In this document: in pieces, positions 1-6,208 of the stretch | Numbering within the stretch: position 1 is the first letter of the stretch | Layout of the letters: every line of letters starts with the position of its first letter | NCBI GenBank assembly: GCA_035548835.1 | Contig: DASZSB010000177.1 | Span: 1-10,591 of the forward strand | Direction: 5' to 3' | DNA length: 10,591 nucleotides | Origin: FEN-1219 sp035548835 | GTDB lineage: Bacteria > Pseudomonadota > Gammaproteobacteria > Steroidobacterales > Rariloculaceae | Position numbers and translations under genes: made by a program | The notes under the pieces: generated by a model | Told to the model about the DNA's origin: nothing | Databases searched by the model: none | The model's input: only the letters and a program-made list of their open reading frames with translations

Positions 1-451
1 CGAGGACGTCACGTACGCCGGCGCCGACCCGCCCTATCACACCGCCAACTCCACGATCACGTCGCCTTCCGAGCTCATGGCCGTCAGCGGATTCACGCGC
101 GACATCTACACGCGGCTCGCGCCGTACGTGGCGGCGTTGCCGATCGGCACGAAGCTCAACGTGAACACCGCGTCCGCCGTCGTGCTCGCCTCGTTGTCCG
201 ACGATATCGACATCTCGATGGCCGAGAGTCTCGTGCAGGAACGCAACAACGGCCCGTTCACCGACATCGACAAGACGTTCGAAGGGCTCGTGGATCCGCA
301 GGTGCTGAAGACGCTCGATGGCGTGAGCCAGCACTTCTTGTTGACCGCAACAGTCACGCTCGGTACAAATCAGCTCACGATGCGGTCGGTCTTGCAGCGC
401 GACGCGAGCGGCATCACCCGCGCGTTGTTCCGGAGTCTGGGAGTCGAGTAG
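1..451 (+). CDS. gspK: Type II secretion system minor pseudopilin GspK, C-terminal part (5' partial)
   Basis: This is the last 149 codons of GspK, read in the frame that starts at base 2; the gene enters from outside the window. GspK is the largest minor pseudopilin. It sits with GspI and GspJ at the tip of the periplasmic pseudopilus of the type II secretion system. The visible part shows the family hallmarks: a segment PPYHTANSTI followed by an S-E-L turn, an LP-x-GTKLNVNTAS motif (around residues 45-60 of the fragment) that opens the SAM/helix-hairpin-like domain, and a closing segment HFLLTATVTLG leading to a final L-Q-R-D strand. Full GspK is usually about 300-330 residues, so roughly half is missing, including the prepilin peptide and hydrophobic helix. 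The TAG stop at 449-451 lies one base before the gspL start, so the two are surely co-transcribed. Identification is confident from motifs and neighbours. Confidence 0.93.
   Translation, partial: EDVTYAGADPPYHTANSTITSPSELMAVSGFTRDIYTRLAPYVAALPIGTKLNVNTASAVVLASLSDDIDISMAESLVQERNNGPFTDIDKTFEGLVDPQVLKTLDGVSQHFLLTATVTLGTNQLTMRSVLQRDASGITRALFRSLGVE
439..443 (+). promoter_or_regulatory. Ribosome binding site deciding the TTG start of gspL
   Basis: GGGAG lies 9 nt upstream of the TTG at 453, inside the end of gspK. It supports the rare TTG as the true initiation codon, because the N-terminal beta-strand of GspL begins directly after this codon and no in-frame ATG precedes the conserved region. Confidence 0.5.
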
Positions 452-452
452 C

Positions 453-1676
453 TTGGCTGAGACAGTGTTCGTCCGCTTGATCGACGGCGGGGGCGCCGAA
501 TGGGCGCCTTTCGACGCGACGGGCGCTCTCGCTGGCGAGCCCGGGCGTGGGCCGCTGGCGTCGGTCGCCGGGGCGCTCGCCGGCCGGCGGTGCTCCGTGC
601 TGGTGCCGGCCGTCGACGTCACGAGTGCCTTGGTCGACCTGCCCGTTGCGAGTCAGGCGCGCCTGCGCCAGATCGTGCCCTTCTCGCTCGAGGAATCCCT
701 GGCCGACGATGTCGAGCAACTGGCGTTCGCGATCGGTGCGCGGCGCGAATCCGGAGCCACGCCCGTTGCAGTGACGGCGAAGCAGCGCATGAATGCATGG
801 CTCGAGCAGCTGCGCGGCGTCGGTATCGTTCCGCAGGCATTGTTCTCCGAGGCCGACGGAGTCCCGGACGTGCCCGGCACGCTGGTGCTGCTGCTCGAGG
901 GCGATCGCATCTATGGCCGGGCGCCGGACCGCGCACCGTTCGTGCTCGAAGGCCTCTCGCTGCGGCAGGCGCTCGACTCTGCCCGCGGCACGGGCGAGGA
1001 GCCGCAACGCCCGCATCTGCTCGTGTACGCCTCTGCGGCGCAGGCGGACCAGGCTCGCCGCGCCCTCGCGGCGACCGGCGAGGAGTTCGCCGGGGTCGAC
1101 GTCAAGGTCGCGGCGGAGGGCGTCTTCGCGCATCTCGCGGCCACGCTCGCGCAGCGCGCGGGCACCAATCTCCTGCAGGGCGTGTATGCGCCGAAGTCGA
1201 ACCTGGCGGCATACGCGCGCCCGTGGCGATTCGCCGCCGCCTTGCTGATCGCCGCGCTGGTTCTGTCGCTCGTGGCGCAGGCCGCGCAGTTCTTCCAGCT
1301 GCGCCGCTCGGATGAGGCGCTCGGTCAGATCGTGGCGGCGAGCTGCCAGCGCGCCGTGGGTGATGCGCGGCCGTCGGCGTGTCAGCGCGAGGTTCAGCAG
1401 CGCCTCGGTGCGAGTGCGACAGGCGCGGGCGGCGAGGATTTTCTCTCGACGCTGGCGGCGGTCGCGGCGGCGCGCAACGCGTCCATGCACATCGACGCGC
1501 TGAGCTACCGGAATCGCACGATGGACCTGCAGCTCATGGCCGCGAGCGTGCCGGCGCTAGACGAGTTCGCGCGCGGACTGGCGCAGACGAAGCGCTTCAA
1601 CGCGCAGATCGAGGCGGCCAATCAGAAGGACTCCGGGACCGAGGGCCGTATCAAGATCGTCGGTGTGAATCCATGA
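453..1676 (+). CDS. gspL: Type II secretion system inner-membrane protein GspL
   Basis: GspL (407 aa, normal length) is the bitopic inner-membrane protein that recruits the GspE ATPase through its cytoplasmic domain and pairs with GspM in the periplasm. Residues 1 to about 240 form the actin-like cytoplasmic domain. The family signature is at about residues 74-92: VPFSLEE followed by a LADDVEQLAFA segment, with Ala where many homologues have His. A single membrane helix lies at about residues 258-282, rich in Ala, Leu and Ile and preceded by Arg. The remaining ~125 residues are the periplasmic ferredoxin-like domain, with a typical LAAVAAA helix and the strand MDLQLMA. It starts at TTG one base after the gspK stop, and its TGA stop overlaps the gspM ATG (ATGA), which suggests translational coupling. 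One oddity is a cysteine pair, C298 and C310 (CX11C), just after the membrane helix. The call is firm from the motif, topology and K-L-M-N order. Confidence 0.93.
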   Translation: MAETVFVRLIDGGGAEWAPFDATGALAGEPGRGPLASVAGALAGRRCSVLVPAVDVTSALVDLPVASQARLRQIVPFSLEESLADDVEQLAFAIGARRESGATPVAVTAKQRMNAWLEQLRGVGIVPQALFSEADGVPDVPGTLVLLLEGDRIYGRAPDRAPFVLEGLSLRQALDSARGTGEEPQRPHLLVYASAAQADQARRALAATGEEFAGVDVKVAAEGVFAHLAATLAQRAGTNLLQGVYAPKSNLAAYARPWRFAAALLIAALVLSLVAQAAQFFQLRRSDEALGQIVAASCQRAVGDARPSACQREVQQRLGASATGAGGEDFLSTLAAVAAARNASMHIDALSYRNRTMDLQLMAASVPALDEFARGLAQTKRFNAQIEAANQKDSGTEGRIKIVGVNP

Positions 1677-2140
1677 AGGCCTGGCTCGCGAATCTGCAGC
1701 CACGCGAGCGCCGCATCCTCGTCGTCGGCGCCGTCATCGCGCTCGCGATCGTGCTCTGGGCCGGCGTGCTTCGGCCGTTGCGCGTGCAATCCACCGCGCT
1801 GAAGGCCTCCGTCGAGTCGAAGCAGCGACTGCTGGCGGATCTCGGCCGCATCGAGGGGACGGCCGCCGCCCGGCCGACGGGTGGCGTGCAGGGGGCCGAG
1901 CAGACATTGGTCGTCGTCGTCGACAGCACGGCGCAGGCGCACGGCCTGCGCCTCGCGCGGTCACGGCCGAGCGGTCCCAACGGGGTCGAAGTCGCGTTCC
2001 AGGGCGTGCCGTTCGACACGCTCGTCGCCTGGCTCATGACGCTGCACGGCAATTACGCCGTCGACGTGGAGTCGGCTTCGCTGAGCACTGCCCGTCAGCA
2101 AGGGCTCGTGAACGGCCAGCTCGGCTTGCGCAGGCTCTGA
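1673..2140 (+). CDS. gspM: Type II secretion system protein GspM
   Basis: GspM is a small inner-membrane protein (155 aa here, 150-180 typical) that binds and stabilises GspL in the secretion platform. The start chosen is the ATG at 1673, which overlaps the gspL stop in an ATGA. The reading frame is open further upstream, but that part lies inside gspL in another frame and is arginine-rich nonsense. The protein has a short cytoplasmic head containing LQPRERR, the usual GspM motif before the helix. A membrane helix covers residues 15-33, and a periplasmic part follows with a coiled region (about 38-60) and a ferredoxin-like fold. The latter includes VVVVDSTAQAHGL, a helix-strand element seen in the family, and a VAFQGVPFDTLVAWL segment. 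GspN starts one base after its stop. GspM sequences diverge strongly, so the call rests on the LQPRERR-helix motif, size and gene order together. Confidence 0.9.
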   Translation: MKAWLANLQPRERRILVVGAVIALAIVLWAGVLRPLRVQSTALKASVESKQRLLADLGRIEGTAAARPTGGVQGAEQTLVVVVDSTAQAHGLRLARSRPSGPNGVEVAFQGVPFDTLVAWLMTLHGNYAVDVESASLSTARQQGLVNGQLGLRRL

Positions 2141-2141
2141 A

Positions 2142-2900
2142 GTGACACGTCACTGGTGGTGGCTCGCACTCGGAGTCGGCGCCTATCTGGCGTTCACGCT
2201 GAGCTCCTTTCCGGCCGGCACGGCCGTGCGCTGGTTCGCGCCGCCGGGTGTGGCTCTGAACGGCATCCAGGGCACCGTCTGGGCGGGGGGCGCACAGGGA
2301 GGATCGATCGGTGGCCACCCCGTTCAGGACGTGCGCTGGCGGCTGCGCCCGTGGGCGCTGCTGACCGGAGCGGTAGGTGCCAACGTCGAGGCGCGGCTCG
2401 CGGACGGGTTCGTCAGCACGGCGGTCACGGCATCGCAAGGCCGCGTGCGGTTCACCGATCTGCGCGGTGGCACGTCGCTCGCCACGCTGGCGACGGTGTT
2501 GCCCGTTCGCGGCGTGCGCGGCCAGGTCAGCGTCGCGATGCCGGCCGTAGAGATCGAGAACGGCTGGCCCTCGCGCGTGCAGGGCGAGCTCAAGCTCGCG
2601 GCCCTCGAAGTCGCGCCGTTCATGCCGAGCGGCAGCAACAACATGATCGGGATCGGCGACTACACCGTGACGTTCGGCGAGGCTCCGCCACGCAGTATTG
2701 CCGCGCGCTTCATCGACAATGGCGGCCCGCTCGAGGTCGCGGGCACGCTGCTCGTCAACGCGTCGCGCGAGTACACCCTCGACGCGCTGATCAAGCCGCG
2801 CGCTGGCGCTCCCGACGCCCTGGTCGAAGGCCTGAAGGTCATGACCAGCGACCCGAACGCGGAAGGCCGCCGCAGGCTTACGCTCACCGGTTCGCTGTAG
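2142..2900 (+). CDS. gspN: Type II secretion system protein GspN
   Basis: GspN (252 aa, normal length) is an accessory type II secretion component present in only some lineages. It is anchored in the inner membrane with a large periplasmic beta-rich domain; its exact role is not settled. Visible hallmarks are an N-terminal membrane helix at residues 5-21, the motif LNGIQGTVWAGGA (39-51) that matches the family G-x-x-G-T-x-W signature, and VRWRLRPWALLTG (64-76). Repeating beta-strand segments follow, resembling those of long lipid-bridging or AsmA-like envelope proteins. It starts at GTG one base after the gspM stop, with only a weak purine run upstream, so translation probably depends on coupling to gspM. 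It is the last visible gene of the operon. Its final 17 bases overlap the end of the opposite-strand addA-like gene. No gspD or other gsp gene follows, so these must lie upstream or elsewhere. Confidence 0.9.
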   Translation: MTRHWWWLALGVGAYLAFTLSSFPAGTAVRWFAPPGVALNGIQGTVWAGGAQGGSIGGHPVQDVRWRLRPWALLTGAVGANVEARLADGFVSTAVTASQGRVRFTDLRGGTSLATLATVLPVRGVRGQVSVAMPAVEIENGWPSRVQGELKLAALEVAPFMPSGSNNMIGIGDYTVTFGEAPPRSIAARFIDNGGPLEVAGTLLVNASREYTLDALIKPRAGAPDALVEGLKVMTSDPNAEGRRRLTLTGSL

Positions 2901-5900
2901 TCGCGGGCCAGCTGCGGAATTCCGCGAGCAGCGGGAAATACAGCCCGAGGTGAATCGGGCGTGTATCGACCGCCGCCAGGGCGCGTGCATAACGCTCGAG
3001 CTGCGGCCGGTAGCGCTCGACCTCCGAGTCCAGGAACGCGGCGAGATCGCCTCCTTCGTGCTGGCTCGTCTTGAAGTCGACGATCCAGCGTTTGCCGTCT
3101 GCGACGAACGTGCGGTCGAGCCGCAGGTGCTCGAGCAGCTCGCCGTTGCGAATCGTGAGCTTGAATTCACTCTGGGCCTCGGCGTGTGCGCCGAGCACCC
3201 AGCGGCCCAGCGGATCTTCGATCGCGCGCGTCAGCGCCGCCACTACGCGGTCCGTCGCCTGCCCCGCTTCGGCCGGCTCGACGCCGAGCAGCAGCAGCTC
3301 GCGAGTGAACGCGGGCATCAGCGTCCGCACCCTTGCGGCGGTCCATGTCCCGACGCCGGTGTCGGCGAAGCGCTGCAGCTGCCTGTGCACGACCGTGCCG
3401 ACGTGGACGGCGGCTTGCCCCGCCCACGCGAACTCCGGTTGCGTCACCCCGATCTGCGGTGCGGCATCCGCCGTCGCGACGTCGGGCGCGCGACGCAGAG
3501 CGAGACGGCGCAGTCCCGGAGTCACGGCCAAGGGTCCGGCGCCGCCGCCCTCCGTGGCCGGTGGCGCTTCGGCCGCGGCTGCCTGCACGCCGAGTGCGGG
3601 CCAGACGTGCGCGAGCATGGTTCCCGTCTTCGGTCCGGCGAATTCGGGAGGTTGCTGCCAGACCAGATACAGGCGCTCGCGCGCACGCGTCGTGGCCACG
3701 TACAGCAGGCGTGCGCGCTCGGCGAGGTCCCGCGCGCGCTCGGCGCTGCGCACGAAATCCGTCAGACGCGCGCCCGTGTCGTCGCCCGGAAGTGCGGCGG
3801 GTACCACGAGCAGATCCTCGGTGCCATCGCCGGCCACGCGGTTCAGCCATTGCAGAGCCCTGGGATCGTCGGGGCGAGGCTCGCGGGCGAGCCCGAGCAG
3901 CACGACCGTGTCGAACTCGAGACCCTTCGCACGGTGCATGGTCATGATCTCGATGCCCTGCTCGCGAGGTGGATCGGCTTGCGGTTGCACGCTCCTCAGC
4001 AACGAGTGCAGGTCCGCCGGATCGGCGAGATCGCCGTCGCGCTCGGCATTCGCAAGCAGCGCGAAGAACTGATCCGCGGCGTGCAGGTCGGCGTCGTCGT
4101 CGAGACAGTCGGGGCCATCGAGGTCGCGCCAGGTGAGCTCGACCCAGCGCGCGAGCGCGGACCCGTCACGGCGCTCGAGGGCGCGGCCGAACACGGCGAC
4201 GAACGCAGCGAGGCGCGCGCGACCGTCCTCGCTCAGCCGGGCCAGGCGGTCGGGCGCCTGCCACAGATCGACGATCGGCGCGTCGGTATCGCCGCAGAGC
4301 GCCTCGAGATCCCCCCACGACAGACCGCACCACGGCGCCCGCAGCGCCGCGAGCCACGCGATCCGGTCGCCGGGATGCAGCAGCGCTCGTGTGAGACCTG
4401 CGAGGTCCTGCGCCACCTGCTGCTCCTCGAGCGTGTCGATCTCGACGGCGTGCACGGGCCAGCCACGCGCGCGCAGGCGTTCGCGCAACCCTGTCAGATG
4501 CGTGCGGCTCTGCACGAGGACGGCCATCGACTGATCGGGATCGCGCGCGCGCTCCGCGGCCAGGATGTCGACTACCCTCTCCGCCTCCGCGTGCACGGCC
4601 GCCGAGACGACCGGTGTCACGCGCACGAATTGCCCGGCGGCAGCCGCGCGCACGGCGCTGCTCGGGCGGAACGCGGCCATGCCGGTCGCGAGCTGGTCCT
4701 CTGCGGGGAACACGCGCGCGAAGACGGAGTTGACCCAGTCGACGACCTCGGGCGCGCTGCGGAAATTGTTGGTGAGTGTGAGACTCCGCAGGGCGACGTG
4801 ACCGATGCCGCGCTGCTTCGCGCGCAGGAACAGAGACATGTCGGCATCGCGGAAGCGATAGATCGATTGCATCGGGTCGCCGACCAGAAACAGAGTGCGG
4901 CCGTCGTCCCGCTGCCAGCCCGCGGTCAGCAGCTCGAGCAGTCGCAGCTGCGACTGCGACGTGTCCTGGAACTCGTCGACGAGGATGTGCTGGATCCGTC
5001 GGTCGAGCGCGAGCAGCAGGTCGGAGGGCGCGTCGACCTGGCCGAGTGCGCGTCGAGCCGCCAGCGCCAGCTCGGTGAAATCGACGGTGCGCCGCTCCGC
5101 GAACAGCACCTTGAGCTCCGCGACGAGATGCAGCAGAACGCGACGCAGCGCGGCGAGGTTGCGCCACTGCGGTTCGGTATAGCGGCTCGCCGGCAGTGCC
5201 GGCACGCCCGCCAGCGCGTGGCGGAATGCGTCCTCCGCACGCAGCCCGTCCAACAGCTCGCGGCAGCGGTCGCGCGCCGCAGCGTGCTCGGGCCCGAAGC
5301 CTTCGGGCTTTGCGATTCGCTTGCGCCACTCCCCTTCGCGAGTCAGCAGCAGCGCCGCGACACCGCGCCACGCCGCCAGGGCGAGGGGGCCGTCGCGCGG
5401 TGGGCGGTCGAGGGCGAGCCAGGGTTCGAGCTCGGCGCGCAGCGTGTCTCCTGCGAACGTTGCCGCGTGGCGCAGCAACGGCGCGAGCGCCGGCAGCAGC
5501 GCCACGGGACACAGGGCCGCAACGGCCGCGAGCTCGTCGTCGACGAGCCTTTGCAGTGCGGCCTCGAGCGCCGGGCGCGGCTCCGTCGCGGAGTCGCCGC
5601 CGAGGTGCGTGAGCCACTGGTCCCGCCGTGCCAGCAGCGCGGCGAGCATGCGCGAGAGCCTGTCGGCGTCGTTCTCCACGCCGCGCAGCAGAATCCGCAG
5701 ATCGCGCGCGAACGTTGCGTCGTCGCCGGCGATGGCAGCTACCGTGCGGCGTGCGGCCTCGCGGTGGTAGTCGTCGGGTTTGTCGACGATGCGTGCCGCG
5801 GCCACGCCGTCCGCGAGCACGGGCAGCTGCTGCGCTAGCCACACGTTGAACGCATCCAGCGTGTCGACGCGCAGGCGTTGCGGCTGGCGCAGCAGCGTCC

Positions 5901-6204
5901 AGTCGAGCGCCGCGTCGCGCTCGACGACCACGCGCGCGAGCTGCAGCGTGGTCCGTTCGTGCGCGTGTGCGCCGGCGGCACCGTCGGCGGCGGCACGCAG
6001 CGCCTTCTGCACGCGGCGGCGCATCTCCGCGGCGGCCTTGCGCGTGAACGTGATAGCGACGACCTGCTCGGGTTGCTGCACCGTGGCGAGCAGCGCGAGG
6101 TAACGCTGGATCAGGAGCTCCGTCTTGCCCGATCCCGCGGGTGCCTGGACGATGAACGACCGCGAAGGATCGAGCGCAGCGGCCCTGGCGGCGGCGTCCG
6201 TCAT
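2884..6204 (-). CDS. AddA-like UvrD/RecB-type helicase-nuclease (double-strand break repair)
   Basis: This is the motor subunit of an AddAB-type helicase-nuclease (1106 aa from the ATG at 6204), which unwinds and resects DNA ends for RecA loading. All SF1A helicase motifs are visible: Walker A APAGSGKT (21-28, K27), motif Ia AITFTRKAAAEM, motif II DEFQDT (D410-E411), motif III VGDPMQSIYRFR, motif IV with TNNFRS, motif V TMHRAKGLEFD (H757) and motif VI with VATTRARERLYL (R840). The C-terminus is a RecB/AddA PD-(D/E)XK nuclease: H940, D1030 in RLDRTF, D1043-x-K1045 in IVDFKTS and a QLERYARAL helix. The family is usually 1100-1250 aa. The start is uncertain. The ATG at 6204 lies 4 nt after the upstream gene's stop with a GGTGAGG-like run before it. 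An in-frame GTG at 6219 would add five residues and overlap that gene by 11 bp. Its stop overlaps gspN by 17 bp. The helicase-nuclease call is very firm; subunit assignment rests on the neighbouring AddB-like gene. Confidence 0.94.
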   Translation of the reverse strand: MTDAAARAAALDPSRSFIVQAPAGSGKTELLIQRYLALLATVQQPEQVVAITFTRKAAAEMRRRVQKALRAAADGAAGAHAHERTTLQLARVVVERDAALDWTLLRQPQRLRVDTLDAFNVWLAQQLPVLADGVAAARIVDKPDDYHREAARRTVAAIAGDDATFARDLRILLRGVENDADRLSRMLAALLARRDQWLTHLGGDSATEPRPALEAALQRLVDDELAAVAALCPVALLPALAPLLRHAATFAGDTLRAELEPWLALDRPPRDGPLALAAWRGVAALLLTREGEWRKRIAKPEGFGPEHAAARDRCRELLDGLRAEDAFRHALAGVPALPASRYTEPQWRNLAALRRVLLHLVAELKVLFAERRTVDFTELALAARRALGQVDAPSDLLLALDRRIQHILVDEFQDTSQSQLRLLELLTAGWQRDDGRTLFLVGDPMQSIYRFRDADMSLFLRAKQRGIGHVALRSLTLTNNFRSAPEVVDWVNSVFARVFPAEDQLATGMAAFRPSSAVRAAAAGQFVRVTPVVSAAVHAEAERVVDILAAERARDPDQSMAVLVQSRTHLTGLRERLRARGWPVHAVEIDTLEEQQVAQDLAGLTRALLHPGDRIAWLAALRAPWCGLSWGDLEALCGDTDAPIVDLWQAPDRLARLSEDGRARLAAFVAVFGRALERRDGSALARWVELTWRDLDGPDCLDDDADLHAADQFFALLANAERDGDLADPADLHSLLRSVQPQADPPREQGIEIMTMHRAKGLEFDTVVLLGLAREPRPDDPRALQWLNRVAGDGTEDLLVVPAALPGDDTGARLTDFVRSAERARDLAERARLLYVATTRARERLYLVWQQPPEFAGPKTGTMLAHVWPALGVQAAAAEAPPATEGGGAGPLAVTPGLRRLALRRAPDVATADAAPQIGVTQPEFAWAGQAAVHVGTVVHRQLQRFADTGVGTWTAARVRTLMPAFTRELLLLGVEPAEAGQATDRVVAALTRAIEDPLGRWVLGAHAEAQSEFKLTIRNGELLEHLRLDRTFVADGKRWIVDFKTSQHEGGDLAAFLDSEVERYRPQLERYARALAAVDTRPIHLGLYFPLLAEFRSWPATTANR

Positions 6205-6208
6205 GGCC

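Noticed and set aside
414..1490. A 358-codon - strand open frame opposite gspL
   Set aside because: Codon-aligned antisense shadow of gspL, rich in Arg and with no start signal or motif.
2911..2932. Hairpin with a perfect 12-bp palindrome GCGGAATTCCGC (2914-2925) just past the gspN stop, tested as a terminator
   Set aside because: The stem is short (GCTGC/GCAGC outer, GCGG/CCGC inner), no T run follows on either strand, and it lies inside the coding part of the addA-like gene.
2950..5838. A 962-codon open frame on the + strand opposite the addA-like gene
   Set aside because: Its codons are exact reverse complements of the addA-like codons, so it is only closed where that gene uses TTA, CTA or TCA, all rare in GC-rich genomes. 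The product shows no recognisable motif, and the opposite strand encodes a complete helicase-nuclease.
4166..5842. A 558-codon - strand frame within the addA-like gene
   Set aside because: Out-of-frame reading of a GC-rich gene, composed mostly of Arg, Ala and Gly; the true frame carries all helicase motifs.
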